From: Corynebacterium sp. 13CS0277
GTDB taxonomy: Bacteria > Actinomycetota > Actinomycetes > Mycobacteriales > Mycobacteriaceae
NCBI RefSeq assembly: GCF_002994655.1
Contig: NZ_PPDL01000014.1
Span: 1 to 64,000, forward strand
Direction of reading: 5' to 3'
DNA length: 64,000 nucleotides
Under the pieces are notes generated by a model, which was not told the DNA's origin, did no database searches, and saw only the letters and a list, made by a program, of their open reading frames with translations. The position numbers and the translations under genes were made by a program. Of this stretch, positions 23,635-34,395 are shown in pieces. Numbering within the stretch: the stretch's first letter is position 1; each line of letters begins with the position of its first letter.

Positions 23635-26607
23635 CTATGAGGCTGACTTCTTCGCAGCTTTCTTGGCTGCTTTCTTCGTCGCCTTCTTGGCCGCCTTCTT
23701 CGCGGGTGCCGCGAGCGCCTTCGCAGGGTTCGGCACCTCGCCCGGCGGGTTCGTCACATCGACGAGGGTGGCGAGGAAGTGCCCGGTGTGGGAGCCTGCC
23801 GCCTGGGCAACCTGCTCCGGGGTGCCTTGCGCGACAACGGTGCCGCCGCCGGCACCACCCTCGGGACCCATGTCGATGATCCAGTCGGCAGCCTTGATGA
23901 CGTCGAGGTTGTGCTCGATGATGATGACCGAGTTGCCCTTGTCCACGAGGCCCTGGATGACGAGCATGAGCTTGCGGATGTCTTCGAAGTGGAGGCCGGT
24001 GGTGGGCTCGTCGAGGATGTAGACGGTGCGCCCGTTGGAGCGTTTCTGCAGCTCCGCGGCGAGCTTCACACGCTGCGCTTCGCCACCAGAAAGGGTGGTG
24101 GCCGACTGGCCGAGGCGCACATACCCCAGCCCGACGTCGACGAGGGTGTCGAGGTAGCGGTGGATGGAGCTGATCGGCGCGAAGAACTCGGCGGCCTCAC
24201 TGATCGGCATGTCGAGCACTTCGGCAATGTTTTTGCCCTTGTACTTGACCTCCAGGGTTTCCCGGTTGTACCGGGCTCCGTGGCACACCTCGCAGGGGAC
24301 GTACACGTCCGGCAGGAAGTTCATCTCAATCTTCAAGGTGCCGTCGCCGGAGCAGGCTTCGCAGCGGCCACCCTTGACGTTGAAGGAGAAACGACCGGGC
24401 TTGTAGCCGCGCACCTTGGCTTCCGTGGTTTCGGCGAACAGGGTGCGGATCTTGTCGAACACGCCCGTGTACGTCGCCGGGTTGGAGCGCGGGGTGCGCC
24501 CGATGGGCGACTGGTCGACCTGGACGAGCTTGTCGAGGAACTCCATACCGTCGACGCGGGTGGCCTTACCCGGCACGTGGCGGGCACCGTTGAGGGTATT
24601 GGCCAGCACCTTCGCGAGGATGTGGTTGATGAGGGTGGATTTGCCGGAGCCGGACACGCCCGTGATGCAGGCGAGCACCCCGAGCGGGATGCTGACAGTG
24701 ACGTCCTGCAGGTTGTTTTCCCGGGCGCCGACGACGGTGAGTTGGCGCTCCGGGTCGACGGCGCGGCGGGTGGCGGGCACCGCGAGTTCCTTCTTGCCGC
24801 TGATGTAGGCGCCGGTGAGCGATTCGGCGACCGACCCGATGCCCTGCGGCGGGCCCTGGTAGACGACTTCACCGCCGTACTCGCCTGCTTTGGGTCCGAT
24901 GTCGACGAGCCAGTCGGCGGCCTTGATGGTGTCCTCGTCGTGTTCGACGACGATGAGGGTGTTGCCAATGTCGCGGAGGTGCTCGAGGGTGGCGATGAGC
25001 CGCTGGTTGTCCCGCTGGTGCAGGCCAATGGACGGCTCGTCCAGGACGTAGAGCACGCCCGCCAGTCCGGAGCCGATCTGCGTGGCGAGCCGGATGCGCT
25101 GGGCTTCGCCGCCGGACAGGGTGCCGGCCGCGCGGTTGAGGCTCAGGTAGTCGAGGCCGACGTCGAGGAGGAACTTCAGGCGGGCCTGGATTTCCTTGAG
25201 CACAGCACCCGCGATGATTTCCTCCCGGGCCCCCAGGGTGAGGGAGTCAAGAAACTCGGACGCGTCGGCCACGCTCAGCGCCGTGACGCCAGCGATGCTG
25301 AGATCGCCGTGGGTGCCGGAGCTCAAGCGCACGGAGAGGATCTCCGGCTTGAGGCGCGTGCCGGCGCACGCCGGGCACGGCACTTCCCGCATGTAGCCGA
25401 GGAGGCGTTCCTTCTGCGAATCGGACTCGGACTGGTCAAGTTTGCGCTTGAGGTACGGCAGCACGCCCTCGTAGGGGGCAGTCCAGGTCCGCACCCGCCC
25501 GTATCGGTTCTTGTAGCGGACGGTGACTTTCTCCGGGGAGCCATGCAGCACTGCGTGGCGGTGTTCCTCCGACAGGGAGCTCAGCGGCTGGGTTTCGTCG
25601 AATCCGAGGACCTCCGCCAGGGCGGTGAGCATCTTCTGGAAGTACTTGGTGTTGAACCCGGTCGACCAGGGCTGGATGGCGGAGAGCACCGGCGCATCCC
25701 AGTCGGGCACGACGAGGTCGACGTCGATTTCCAGGGCGGTGCCCAAACCATCACAGGTGGGGCAGGCGCCGTAGGGCGAGTTGAAGGAGAAAGAGCGGGG
25801 CTCCAGCTCGTCGATACCGAGGGGGTGCCCGTTGGGGCAGGCCATCTTCTCACTGAAGCGGCGGTAGCGGTGCGGGTCCGTGTCGTCGAGGCCGACGAAG
25901 TCGAGGACGACGACACCGTCGGCAAGCTCCAGTGCGGTCTCCACCGAGTCGGTGAGCCGCTGCCGTGCCGAGGGCTTGACCTGCAGACGGTCGATGACGA
26001 CCTCAATGTCGTGCTTGACCTGCTTCTCGAGCGTCGGCGGCGCGGAGAGCTGGTAGACCTCCCCGTCGACTTTCACGCGACTGTAACCTTGGGCGGCCAG
26101 GTCGGCGAAGAGTTCCACGAATTCGCCCTTGCGGGTGCGCACCACCGGGGCCAGCACCTGGAACTTCAGCCCTTCCTCCATCTCAAGGACCTGGTCGACG
26201 ATCTGCTGCGGGGTCTGCCGCTGGATCGGGGCGTCGCACTTCGGGCAGTGTGCGGTACCGGCGCGAGCGTAGAGCAGGCGCAGGTAGTCGTACACCTCGG
26301 TGATGGTGCCGACCGTGGAACGCGGGTTGCGGTTCGTCGACTTTTGATCGATCGACACCGCCGGCGACAGTCCTTCGATGAAGTCCACGTCGGGCTTGTC
26401 CATCTGGCCCAAGAACTGGCGGGCGTAGGAGGATAAGGATTCGACGTAGCGGCGCTGCCCCTCGGCGAAGATCGTGTCGAACGCGAGGGAGGATTTCCCC
26501 GAGCCGGACAAACCGGTGAACACGATCATGGTGTCACGGGGCAGATCGATATCGACCCCTTTGAGGTTGTGTTCCCGCGCGCCGCGCACGATGAGCCGTT
26601 CAGCCAT
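23635..26607 (-). CDS. uvrA: Excinuclease ABC subunit A
   Basis: 990 residues, the damage-recognition ATPase of nucleotide-excision repair. Two ABC modules each have a Walker A ([13 protein letters not shown] near residue 35, [13 protein letters not shown] in the second half) and an LSGGEAQR signature. Zinc-binding cysteine pairs are visible in HCPKCDAP and in CEACSGDG...CEVCHG. The end is unusual: a lysine/alanine tail of AAKK-type repeats over about 20 residues. Start ATG 26607 gives [15 protein letters not shown]. It is divergent from the hydrolase gene at 26821. Confidence 0.97.
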   Translation of the reverse strand: MAERLIVRGAREHNLKGVDIDLPRDTMIVFTGLSGSGKSSLAFDTIFAEGQRRYVESLSSYARQFLGQMDKPDVDFIEGLSPAVSIDQKSTNRNPRSTVGTITEVYDYLRLLYARAGTAHCPKCDAPIQRQTPQQIVDQVLEMEEGLKFQVLAPVVRTRKGEFVELFADLAAQGYSRVKVDGEVYQLSAPPTLEKQVKHDIEVVIDRLQVKPSARQRLTDSVETALELADGVVVLDFVGLDDTDPHRYRRFSEKMACPNGHPLGIDELEPRSFSFNSPYGACPTCDGLGTALEIDVDLVVPDWDAPVLSAIQPWSTGFNTKYFQKMLTALAEVLGFDETQPLSSLSEEHRHAVLHGSPEKVTVRYKNRYGRVRTWTAPYEGVLPYLKRKLDQSESDSQKERLLGYMREVPCPACAGTRLKPEILSVRLSSGTHGDLSIAGVTALSVADASEFLDSLTLGAREEIIAGAVLKEIQARLKFLLDVGLDYLSLNRAAGTLSGGEAQRIRLATQIGSGLAGVLYVLDEPSIGLHQRDNQRLIATLEHLRDIGNTLIVVEHDEDTIKAADWLVDIGPKAGEYGGEVVYQGPPQGIGSVAESLTGAYISGKKELAVPATRRAVDPERQLTVVGARENNLQDVTVSIPLGVLACITGVSGSGKSTLINHILAKVLANTLNGARHVPGKATRVDGMEFLDKLVQVDQSPIGRTPRSNPATYTGVFDKIRTLFAETTEAKVRGYKPGRFSFNVKGGRCEACSGDGTLKIEMNFLPDVYVPCEVCHGARYNRETLEVKYKGKNIAEVLDMPISEAAEFFAPISSIHRYLDTLVDVGLGYVRLGQSATTLSGGEAQRVKLAAELQKRSNGRTVYILDEPTTGLHFEDIRKLMLVIQGLVDKGNSVIIIEHNLDVIKAADWIIDMGPEGGAGGGTVVAQGTPEQVAQAAGSHTGHFLATLVDVTNPPGEVPNPAKALAAPAKKAAKKATKKAAKKAAKKSAS

Positions 26608-26807
26608 GAGCCTGCCAGCTACCTTTCTGCCCTGGGGCACCGTCTACCTGCCCGCGGGGTGGCGCGGGCAGCAACAGTCGCCGTCATTTTCGAACTTCAT
26701 CGAACATACCAGCTTCCCGCACCACCGCCACCCGCCACCGGCGCTGCCCCTGTGCACAACCGCGCTCCCCGCCACAGACCGGGCGGCGGGGACGCGCGCC
26801 ACGGGCT

Positions 26808-26813
26808 TAGAAT
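26808..26813 (+). promoter_or_regulatory. -10 element for the MBL-fold gene (leaderless)
   Basis: TAGAAT lies 7 nt before ATG 26821 and there is no ribosome-binding site, so translation probably starts at the mRNA 5' end. Confidence 0.5.
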
Positions 26814-26820
26814 GTGCCCC

Positions 26821-27480
26821 ATGACTGCCGCTGATTCTCCCTCCCTGCCGGGTCTGCACCTGGCGCAGACCTCCGTGTCCGAGATGGACAACAACGTCTA
26901 TCTCCTCATCGATACGACCCGCACGCTGCCCGCGGGCACGCACCCTGCGTTGCTCATTGACGCCGCCGACGATGCGGCGGCGGTGCTGGCTCTCGCCGCC
27001 GACAACAACGCCACGATCACTGATGTGCTCACCACGCACCAGCACTGGGATCACGTGCGCGCCACCGAGGAGGTCCTCGCCGCCACCGGTGCCCGCCACA
27101 TCGTTCCCGCCCCGGATGCGCCGAATATTCCGGGCCGACATGATGTCGTCGCCCACGACGGCGACGTCCTCGACTTCGGCGACTACCGGCTGTCGCTGCG
27201 GGTGGTGGGTGGTCACACCCCGGGCGGGTTCCTCGTGGAGGCTCCCATCGCCACGGACGCGGGCACCGCAACCGCGCTGTTCGTGGGCGACAATCTTTTC
27301 CCCGGCGGGGTCGGCATGACGGAAACCCCGGAGGCGTTTGCCGAGTTGCTCGACGGGATTACGGCCGCCGTGTTTGACGTCTACGACGACGAGGTCCTCG
27401 TCTACCCGGGCCACGGGAAGCACACCACTGTCGGCGCGGAACGCCCGCAGCTTCCCGAGTGGCGCGAGCGCGGCTGGTAG
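26821..27480 (+). CDS. Metallo-beta-lactamase-fold hydrolase (glyoxalase II-like)
   Basis: 219 residues. The metal motif HQHWDH (H73, H75, D77, H78) is followed by GGHTPG (third-site His), VGDNLF (bridging Asp) and YPGHG (final His), so the dinuclear metal site is complete. The order and length resemble glyoxalase II (hydroxyacylglutathione hydrolase-like) proteins. Corynebacteria use mycothiol rather than glutathione, so a mycothiol or other thioester substrate is an inference. It sits next to uvrA, as in related genomes. The start is leaderless. Confidence 0.9.
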   Translation: MTAADSPSLPGLHLAQTSVSEMDNNVYLLIDTTRTLPAGTHPALLIDAADDAAAVLALAADNNATITDVLTTHQHWDHVRATEEVLAATGARHIVPAPDAPNIPGRHDVVAHDGDVLDFGDYRLSLRVVGGHTPGGFLVEAPIATDAGTATALFVGDNLFPGGVGMTETPEAFAELLDGITAAVFDVYDDEVLVYPGHGKHTTVGAERPQLPEWRERGW

Positions 27481-27537
27481 CCCCCGCCACACCCCTCACA
27501 CAGCAGAGGTGCAGTCTCGTCCGCGATCCGGGTGTTT

Positions 27538-27570
27538 CCCACCGCCGCACGCGTGCGCGGTGGGTTTCTT
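27538..27570 (+). terminator. Terminator after the MBL-fold gene
   Basis: A CCCACCG/CGGTGGG outer stem with an inner CGCACG/CGTGCG stem (27538-27564) is followed by TTTCTT. Confidence 0.7.
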
Positions 27571-27730
27571 ATACATTGGTTAGGAGGACCCCACCCACTG
27601 GCCCGATCACCCATCGCCGCACCGCGCCGTCACGGCGGCGCACGTGCCCTGGCGCTTCCGAGCCGGGCGGTGGTGCGAAGTCCGTGATGCTTTTGCACAG
27701 TTTTTTATTGTCGACACCTTGGGAGACCCC

Positions 27731-28552
27731 ATGATTCTGCGCACTCTTGCTCGCCCCATGCTGGCCAGCACCTACATCTACGATGGCGCCACGATGGTGG
27801 CCAAGCCGGAGGTCTACGCCCAGGGCGCCGAGGCCGTGGTGAACCGGGTGAAGACGGTGCTGCCGCGCCAGTACTCGGCGTGGCTGCCGACTAATGGCGA
27901 GCTCATCGCCCGCGGCGTGGGCGCCACGAAGGTGTCTGCGGCGGCCCTGCTTGCGATGGGGAAGGCGCCGCGCCTGTCCGCCACCGCCCTGGCGCTCATT
28001 GAGGCCCCGACGGTGCTGTCCCGCTACGCCTTCTGGGAGACCCAGGAGCCGGCGGAGAAGAAGGAGCGCCGCAACGGGCTGCTCATGTCGCTGGGCACCC
28101 TGGGTGGCTTGCTGCTCGCGTCGGCGGATACTGCCGGCAAGCCGGGCCTGGTGTGGCGCACCAACCGGGCCGCCCAGGACGCCAACAAGGCCATCCAGCG
28201 GGCTCTGCCGACGAAGTCGGAGACCGAGAAGTTCGCGGAGGCCGCCTCCACCCAGGCGCAGCTGCTGGGTGAATCCACGAAGGGCTTCTTCCAGGACGCC
28301 TCCGAGAAGGTGGCCGACGTTGCGAGCGATGTCATGGACTTCGTCGACGACAACAAGGACGACTGGTTGGCTGCCGCGCAGTCCAATGCGCAGGCCGCGA
28401 AGAAGAAGGCCGTGAAGCTGGCCGTGGCCGCCCAGGAGCGCGCCGATGAGGCCCAGTCCTCGACGTCGAAGAAGGCAGGCAAGTACCAGAAGCAGGCCGA
28501 TAAGGCCCTGGCGAAGGCCCAGAAGAAGCTGAAGAAGAAGTTCGACTTCTAA
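27731..28552 (+). CDS. DoxX-family membrane protein with a long lysine-rich tail
   Basis: 273 residues. Residues 1-140 resemble the DoxX family: FARPMLAS-type N-terminus (LARPMLASTYIYDG), several weakly hydrophobic helices and SRYAFWE. DoxX proteins are small membrane proteins linked in mycobacteria to oxidative-stress complexes. The remaining 130 residues are a hydrophilic helical tail rich in Ala, Lys and Glu, ending in KKLKKKFDF. This roughly doubles the usual size. ATG 27731 has GGGAGA 4 nt upstream. It is a single gene. Confidence 0.82.
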   Translation: MILRTLARPMLASTYIYDGATMVAKPEVYAQGAEAVVNRVKTVLPRQYSAWLPTNGELIARGVGATKVSAAALLAMGKAPRLSATALALIEAPTVLSRYAFWETQEPAEKKERRNGLLMSLGTLGGLLLASADTAGKPGLVWRTNRAAQDANKAIQRALPTKSETEKFAEAASTQAQLLGESTKGFFQDASEKVADVASDVMDFVDDNKDDWLAAAQSNAQAAKKKAVKLAVAAQERADEAQSSTSKKAGKYQKQADKALAKAQKKLKKKFDF

Positions 28553-28914
28553 GTCACCTCTCGCCTTTCACGGTCTTTTCGACCCGACTGTCTTACACGC
28601 CGCTCGGCGGCGCGCTGCAGACTCTCCCCTTTTTTGTGGGAATGCAGCCGCCCCGGGCGGCGTTGTGCGTCTGCACGCAGTTTCCCGTCGTCCTCAGCCG
28701 CGTCCGCACCCCTCCGCCCACCACGTGGGGGTTCGCGAGCCTGGGGCCTGGTGCGGGTAATCTTAAATGCTTCTTTTTCTTTTCAACCCGCATCCCCCAG
28801 TGGGGTCGCTTCTCCCCTGTCCCGTCGCAGCCGCGCACCAGTCGCCGGCCGCCGGGCGCGGACACAGCGGCCACACGAGGTGGGGATGCGCTTGTGCGAG
28901 GAGTTCAACTCACC
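28553..28914. other. Intergenic region DoxX / HelD-like gene
   Basis: 362 bp. It contains a CCGC/GCGG-type hairpin followed by a T-rich stretch (about 28600-28636) that may end the DoxX transcript. A possible -10 (TAATCT near 28758) may serve the helicase gene. No gene is seen. Confidence 0.4.
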
Positions 28915-31410
28915 GTGTGTTCCCACCCCGATGCCCACCCGTCCGACACCCCGCCACCCAGCACAGACGCCTCTGCCACCACACAGCACAGCATCGCTGA
29001 GGAGCAGGCGTACGTCGATGAGCTGTTCCGCCGCCTCGACGGCGAAATCACCCAGGCCCGAGCCCGCCTGGCGGAGGTGCAGGCCGCCGTCGATACGGCG
29101 ACCCCCGACGCGGAGGCGTTGCTCAAGCGCGAGGTCGAATACCACGGGCTCAACGACAAACTGGATCGGCTAACGATCGCCCAATTGGGGCTCGTGTTTG
29201 GGCAGATCACGATCGCCGCCGGGGAGCACGGCGGGGTCGGCGTGCCGGTCGACGGCCATCCCGAGTGGGAGCGCCGCTACATCGGGCGCATGGGCATCGA
29301 CGACCGGGCGGATAACTACCGGACCCTGCTGTTGGACTGGCGGGCTCCTGCGGCCCGCCCCTTCTACGTGGCAACAACCGCCCAGCCGGAGGGGGTGGTG
29401 GCGCGCCGCCACATCCGCACCCGCCGCCGCACCGTGGTGGGCGTGGATGACGAGTTTTTGAGCGCCGATGCCCCGGGCGCGGCGGCGCTCAGTGATGCCG
29501 CGCCGTCGGTGGTGAGCGAGCAGGCGCTGTACCGCGTCCTGGAGCGGGCCCGCACCGCCCACATGCCGACGATTGTGGAAACGATTCAGCGGGAACAGGA
29601 CGCGATCATTCGCGACGCGACCCGCAAAGTCATGGTGGTGGAGGGCGGCCCCGGCACAGGAAAAACGGCCGTCGCCCTGCACCGGGTGGCGTACCTGCTG
29701 TACACGTGGCGGGAGCAGTTGGAGAAAACCGGTGTGCTCATCATCGGACCGAACCGGGATTTCCTGTCCTATATTTCGCGGGTGTTGCCGGAGCTCGGCG
29801 AGACGGGCGTGGTGTTGAGCACCTGCGGGGAGTTGTACCCCGGGCTGGTGCCGGTGACCGCCGGGGCGGACGGGACCAGTGTGCCGGCGGAGTCGGTCGC
29901 CGCCCAGGAGATCAAGGGCAGCGAGGAGATGGTGTACATCCTGAAAAACCTGGTGCGCAGCTACCAGCGCACCGGGGCGACGTCGGTGCTGCTGGATCGC
30001 ACTGAGGTGGAGATCACCACGAAGATGGTGACCGCTGCCCGGACTCGCGCCCGGCGCAGCCGCCTGCCACACAATCGCGCCCGGGCGGTGTTCCGCGACG
30101 CCCTGCTGGAGAGCGTGGCGCGCGCCTATGCGGAGATCCTGTTCAGCGATCCCCTGGGCCCGACGGTGGTGCCGGAGGCGGAGGTCGCACAGCTGCACGA
30201 CGAGATCGCAGAGGTGGAGGCCGTCGAGGAGTTCATCAACTCCTGCTGGCCCCGCCTGGAGCCGCTGGAGGTGTTGGCGGAGTTCCTCTCCAGCGAGGAG
30301 ATGATTGCCGCCGTGGCGGGCGAGTACGACGAGTACACCCAGCGCGCCCTGTACCGCGCCGATGGCGCCGCCTGGCAGGCCTCGGATGCCGCATTGGCGG
30401 ACGAGCTCGCCGAGCTCATTGGTGTCGAGGATGAGCAGCAGCTGCGGGCCGCCCAGGAGGCGGCGTGGCGGGAGGAACTCGAGGACGCGCAGATTGCTCT
30501 CGACATTCTGGAGTCTTCACAAACCCAGGATCTCGACGATGGTTTCGACGCGGAGATCCTGCAGGCCTCCGACGTGGTGGATGCGGCGACACTGGCCCGC
30601 CGCCAGGAGGTGGGCGACCACCGCACGACCGCGCAGCGTGCCGCCGCCGATGAGCGCTGGGCCTACGGTCACGTCATCATCGACGAGGCTCAGGAATTGA
30701 CGCCGATGGAGTGGCGGATGGTGATGCGGCGCTGCCCCTCGCGGTGGATGACGCTCGTCGGCGATACCGCGCAGACGGGCGCGCCGGCGGGTGTGGATTC
30801 GTGGGCGCAGGCCTTGCAGCCTTTCGTCAAGGGGCGTTTCGTGCACCACGAGCTGACGATCAATTACCGCACCCCGGAGGAGATCATGGCGGTCGCCGCC
30901 GAGCTGTTGCCGGTGGTGGCCCCGGAGCAAACCCCGGCGACGTCGTTGCGGCGCGGTGGGGAGGGCACGGTGTCCACCATCGACGCCAGCGGTGCGGCGG
31001 TCGCCGACCGGGTGGTCGAGCTGCTGGGGGCGGATCGTGAGCGCCGCATTGCGGTGCTTCTCCCCCAGCCGGGCGGGCTCCTGCCGGAGGGCGTGGACGA
31101 CGAGGACGACCCGGAGGTTGTCGCGGCGCGTGCCATCCAGCGGCGGGCGGTGGCGCGCGCCGCGGAGGTCGCGGAGGCGTTGGCGGCACGTGGGGTGGAT
31201 CCGCAGGGTCCGGCCGCGGCGGGCCGTGTCGTGGTGGCACCGACCTCCCAGGTCAAGGGCCTGGAGTTTGACCACGTCATTGTGGTCGATCCGGAGCTCA
31301 TGGTGGAGGCATCCCCGCAGGGCTGGCAGGACCTGTATGTGGCGTTGACGCGTGCCACGCAGACGGCGACGCTGGCGGGCGGGATGGTCACCCCGCAGCT
31401 GGTGGGCTAG
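28915..31410 (+). CDS. HelD-like RNA polymerase-associated SF1 ATPase
   Basis: 831 residues. UvrD/Rep-type superfamily 1 motor: Walker A GGPGTGKTAVALHR (about 244-257), Walker B VIIDEAQELTPMEW (about 590), VGDTAQ, NYRTPEE and the C-terminal YVALTRATQ motif. Before the motor is an N-terminal coiled-coil arm (EEQAYVDELFRRLDGEI to DTATPDAEALL) and RAPAARPFY, features of HelD proteins. HelD enters RNA polymerase channels and strips stalled enzyme from DNA; some relatives confer rifampicin tolerance. Start GTG 28915 has GAGGAG 11 nt upstream; GTG 28894 is an alternative. Single gene, convergent with the stress protein. Confidence 0.88.
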   Translation: MCSHPDAHPSDTPPPSTDASATTQHSIAEEQAYVDELFRRLDGEITQARARLAEVQAAVDTATPDAEALLKREVEYHGLNDKLDRLTIAQLGLVFGQITIAAGEHGGVGVPVDGHPEWERRYIGRMGIDDRADNYRTLLLDWRAPAARPFYVATTAQPEGVVARRHIRTRRRTVVGVDDEFLSADAPGAAALSDAAPSVVSEQALYRVLERARTAHMPTIVETIQREQDAIIRDATRKVMVVEGGPGTGKTAVALHRVAYLLYTWREQLEKTGVLIIGPNRDFLSYISRVLPELGETGVVLSTCGELYPGLVPVTAGADGTSVPAESVAAQEIKGSEEMVYILKNLVRSYQRTGATSVLLDRTEVEITTKMVTAARTRARRSRLPHNRARAVFRDALLESVARAYAEILFSDPLGPTVVPEAEVAQLHDEIAEVEAVEEFINSCWPRLEPLEVLAEFLSSEEMIAAVAGEYDEYTQRALYRADGAAWQASDAALADELAELIGVEDEQQLRAAQEAAWREELEDAQIALDILESSQTQDLDDGFDAEILQASDVVDAATLARRQEVGDHRTTAQRAAADERWAYGHVIIDEAQELTPMEWRMVMRRCPSRWMTLVGDTAQTGAPAGVDSWAQALQPFVKGRFVHHELTINYRTPEEIMAVAAELLPVVAPEQTPATSLRRGGEGTVSTIDASGAAVADRVVELLGADRERRIAVLLPQPGGLLPEGVDDEDDPEVVAARAIQRRAVARAAEVAEALAARGVDPQGPAAAGRVVVAPTSQVKGLEFDHVIVVDPELMVEASPQGWQDLYVALTRATQTATLAGGMVTPQLVG

Positions 31411-31432
31411 CCCACCCCTGGGCGCATGCGAA

Positions 31433-31475
31433 CACCCCGGCGGTGGCGAGTGTGGGACTCGCTGCCGCCGGGGTG
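31433..31475. terminator. Bidirectional terminator
   Basis: A 19-bp stem (31433-31451 with 31457-31475, two mismatches) with a 5-nt loop lies between convergent genes. Confidence 0.65.
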
Positions 31476-31498
31476 TGTGGTGTCTCGCCGGGGGTGGT

Positions 31499-31939
31499 TT
31501 AAGAGACGGTGTGGACGATCATGACGTCGCACTGGGACTGGCGGGCCACGTCGGCCGGCACGGAGCCGAGGAGGCGGCCGGTGAGCGAGTTGATGCCGCG
31601 GTTGCCGACGACGAGGAGGTCAGCCTGGTTTTCGTTGACGATAGCCATGAGGGCTTCGACGGGGGTGCCGGGCTTGATCTGGGTTTCGATCTTCTCGCAG
31701 CCGACGGCGCGGGCGGCCTCGGAGGCGGACTCGAGGTTCTTCTGTGCCGGGTCGTCGCCGAGCACGGTGACAGAGTCCTGGCGCAGGGTCTTCGAGGCGT
31801 CTTCCTTGCTCTCGTAGTAGGCGCAGCCGATGATGAGGGTCGCATCGAAGGCGGCGGCGATCTTTGCTGCGCGCTCCACGGCGAGCATGGACGACTTGGA
31901 GCCGTCGGTGCCAACAACAATCTTGGTGTAGTCGCTCAT
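31499..31939 (-). CDS. Universal stress protein (UspA family)
   Basis: 146 residues, a single Usp domain. The beta1 strand KIVVGTDGSKSS and the nucleotide-binding motif GNRGINSLTGRLLGSV (G-x2-G-x9-GS) are complete, so it should bind ATP. It acts in the cytoplasm as a dimer; family members respond to stasis or hypoxia. ATG 31939 is chosen for the canonical N-terminus MSDYTKIVVG; the frame is open upstream without support. Single gene. Confidence 0.93.
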   Translation of the reverse strand: MSDYTKIVVGTDGSKSSMLAVERAAKIAAAFDATLIIGCAYYESKEDASKTLRQDSVTVLGDDPAQKNLESASEAARAVGCEKIETQIKPGTPVEALMAIVNENQADLLVVGNRGINSLTGRLLGSVPADVARQSQCDVMIVHTVS

Positions 31940-32142
31940 ATCCAAACCTGTTTTTCTTGTGCTTTGTGGTCGGTGCTCGCGCGCAGCCGCGCGGGGTGCG
32001 ACTGCGAGAGATTTTTCTGTCTCACAGTACCAAAACTTGCCCACCCGACAGGGGGTTTCGCCCCTGCTGCGCGGGGGTGTGATTGCCCGCCCACCCGCAC
32101 CCAATGTGACGCGGGCGACAAGTGGGTGGGGCGCTGTGGGCT

Positions 32143-34245
32143 TTAGAGTCCCGCGTCGCTCATGCCGCGCAGTTCCTTCTTCAGGTCCTGGATTTCGTCG
32201 CGCAGCCGGCCGGCGAGTTCGAATTTGAGCTCCCGGGCGGCGTCCTTCATCTGCGCGGTGAGGTCGTCGATGAGGGCTTTCACCTCGTCGGAGGGCATGG
32301 TCTTGGCCCGCTCAATGACGTCCGCGCCTGCGACGACGGCGGCGTCCCCGCGGGCGGTGGTCGTCTCCTGATCCTCGTAGACCTCGTCGAGGATGTCGGC
32401 GATCTTCTTGCGCAGGGGCTGCGGGTCAATGCCGTGTTCGCGGTTGTAGGCGATTTGTTTCTCGCGGCGGCGTTCGGTTTCGTCGATGGCTTGCTGCATC
32501 GAGTCGGTGATCGTATCGGCGTACATGTGGACTTCGCCGGAGACGTTGCGGGCGGCGCGCCCGATGGTCTGGATGAGCGACCTGGTGGAGCGCAGGAAGC
32601 CTTCCTTGTCGGCGTCGAGGATGCTCACCAGCGATACCTCCGGCAGGTCGAGGCCCTCGCGGAGGAGGTTGATGCCGACCAACACGTCGTACTCGCCGAG
32701 CCGCAGCTGGCGGAGCAATTCCACGCGCTGCAGGGTGTCGATGTCGGAGTGCAGGTAGCGCACTTTCACCCCGTGCTCGAGGAGGTAGTCGGTGAGGTCC
32801 TCGGCCATCTTCTTCGTCAGGGTGGTCACCAGCACGCGTTCGTCTTTGGCGACGCGCTGCCGGATCTGTTCGATGAGGTCGTCGATTTGCCCCTTGGTGG
32901 GTTTGACGACGATCTTCGGGTCGACCAGCCCTGTTGGGCGGATGACCTGTTCGACGAATTCGCCGCCGGCGGCCGCGAGTTCGTAGGTGCCGGGCGTGGC
33001 GGAGAGGTAGACGCATTGGCCTTTGCGTTCGTCGAACTCCTCCCACGTCAGGGGCCGGTTGTCGAGGGCGCTGGGCAGGCGGAAGCCAAAGTCGACGAGG
33101 TTGCGTTTGCGGGACGCATCGCCCTCAAACATGCCGCCGATCTGGGGAACGGTGACGTGGGACTCGTCGATGATGGTGAGGAAGTCCTCGGGGAAGTAGT
33201 CGATGAGGGTGGCGGGCGCGCTGCCCGGCTCCCGGCCGTCGATGTGGCGGGAGTAGTTCTCGATGCCGGAGCAGAACCCGACCTGTTCGATCATTTCCAG
33301 GTCGTATTCGGTGCGCATCCGCAGGCGCTGCGCTTCCAACAGCTTGCCCCGGTTTTCCAGGTCGTCGAGACGCTCGGCGAGTTCCTCCTTGATGGCGGCG
33401 ACGGCTTTTTCCATGCGCTCCGGGCCGGCTACATAGTGGGTGGCGGGGAAAATGCGCAGCTCGTCGACCTGGCGCACGACGTCCCCGGTGAGGGGGTGAA
33501 TGTAGTAGAGGGCGTCGATCTCGTCGCCGAAGAATTCCACCCGCACGGCGAGCTCCTCGTAGGCGGGGATGATGTCGACGGTGTCGCCTTTGGCGCGGAA
33601 CGTGCCGCGGGTCAGGGCGACGTCGTTGCGGCCGTACTGGATGTCCACCAACAGCCGCAGGAGGCGGTCGCGGTCGAGTTCGTCGCCGACGCGAACCACC
33701 AGGGAGCGGTCGAGGTACGACTGGGGGGTGCCCAGGCCGTAGATGCACGACACGGACGACACGACGACGACGTCGCGGCGGCTGAGCAGCGCGGAGGTGG
33801 CGGAGTGGCGCAGTCGTTCGACGTCTTCGTTGATGGAGGAGTCTTTTTCGATGTAGGTATCGGTCTGCGCGATGTACGCCTCGGGTTGGTAGTAGTCGTA
33901 GTAGCTGACGAAGTACTCGACTGCGTTGTTGGGCAGCAGGGTTTTCAGCTCGTTGGCGAGCTGCGCAGCAAGGGTCTTATTCGGTGCCAGCACCAGGGTG
34001 GGGCGTTGGACTTGCTCGATGAGCCAGGCGGCGGTGGCGGACTTACCGGTGCCGGTCGCGCCCAACAGGACGATGTCGCGTTCGCCGCGGTTGATGCGTT
34101 CGGTGAGTTCTTTGATGGCGTGGGGTTGGTCGCCGGCGGGCTGGTAGTCACTGATGACTTCGAAGGTGCCCGCGGCGCGTTCCACCTCGCCGACGGGGCG
34201 GTGTTCGGAGTGGGACAACACGGGGTGTTCTGCTGCAAACGCCAT
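32143..34245 (-). CDS. uvrB: Excinuclease ABC subunit B
   Basis: 700 residues, the helicase-like damage-verification subunit of nucleotide-excision repair. Walker A GATGTGKS is near residue 60. The tyrosine-rich beta-hairpin that clamps DNA is present ([11 protein letters not shown]). Later motifs include [12 protein letters not shown] and QTIGRAARN. The C-terminal UvrC-binding UVR helix ([18 protein letters not shown]) is intact. Start ATG 34245: a -10-like TATGTT (plus 34253-34258) lies 7 nt upstream, so it is probably leaderless; ATG 34257 falls inside that box. Divergent from the DUF4185 gene. Confidence 0.97.
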   Translation of the reverse strand: MAFAAEHPVLSHSEHRPVGEVERAAGTFEVISDYQPAGDQPHAIKELTERINRGERDIVLLGATGTGKSATAAWLIEQVQRPTLVLAPNKTLAAQLANELKTLLPNNAVEYFVSYYDYYQPEAYIAQTDTYIEKDSSINEDVERLRHSATSALLSRRDVVVVSSVSCIYGLGTPQSYLDRSLVVRVGDELDRDRLLRLLVDIQYGRNDVALTRGTFRAKGDTVDIIPAYEELAVRVEFFGDEIDALYYIHPLTGDVVRQVDELRIFPATHYVAGPERMEKAVAAIKEELAERLDDLENRGKLLEAQRLRMRTEYDLEMIEQVGFCSGIENYSRHIDGREPGSAPATLIDYFPEDFLTIIDESHVTVPQIGGMFEGDASRKRNLVDFGFRLPSALDNRPLTWEEFDERKGQCVYLSATPGTYELAAAGGEFVEQVIRPTGLVDPKIVVKPTKGQIDDLIEQIRQRVAKDERVLVTTLTKKMAEDLTDYLLEHGVKVRYLHSDIDTLQRVELLRQLRLGEYDVLVGINLLREGLDLPEVSLVSILDADKEGFLRSTRSLIQTIGRAARNVSGEVHMYADTITDSMQQAIDETERRREKQIAYNREHGIDPQPLRKKIADILDEVYEDQETTTARGDAAVVAGADVIERAKTMPSDEVKALIDDLTAQMKDAARELKFELAGRLRDEIQDLKKELRGMSDAGL

Positions 34246-34382
34246 GGGGTTCAACATAGCGCACCGCCGGGCGCGATGCGCGTCCACTGTCGGCGCACGG
34301 CCTACTGTGCGTGCAGCGCACGATCCTTTGCACCAGGGGCACACGTTCGCACTAGCCTCGGCATGGCTAGCCTCATCATCAC

Positions 34383-34388
34383 TACTGT
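34383..34388 (+). promoter_or_regulatory. -10 element for the DUF4185 gene
   Basis: TACTGT lies 7 nt before ATG 34396, consistent with a leaderless transcript. Confidence 0.4.
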
Positions 34389-34395
34389 CGGCACA

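Noticed and set aside
26685-26706. Possible LexA (SOS) box upstream of uvrA
   Set aside because: TCGAAC occurs twice as a direct repeat (TCGAAC-TTCA-TCGAAC) rather than as the inverted TCGAAC-N4-GTTCGA needed for LexA.
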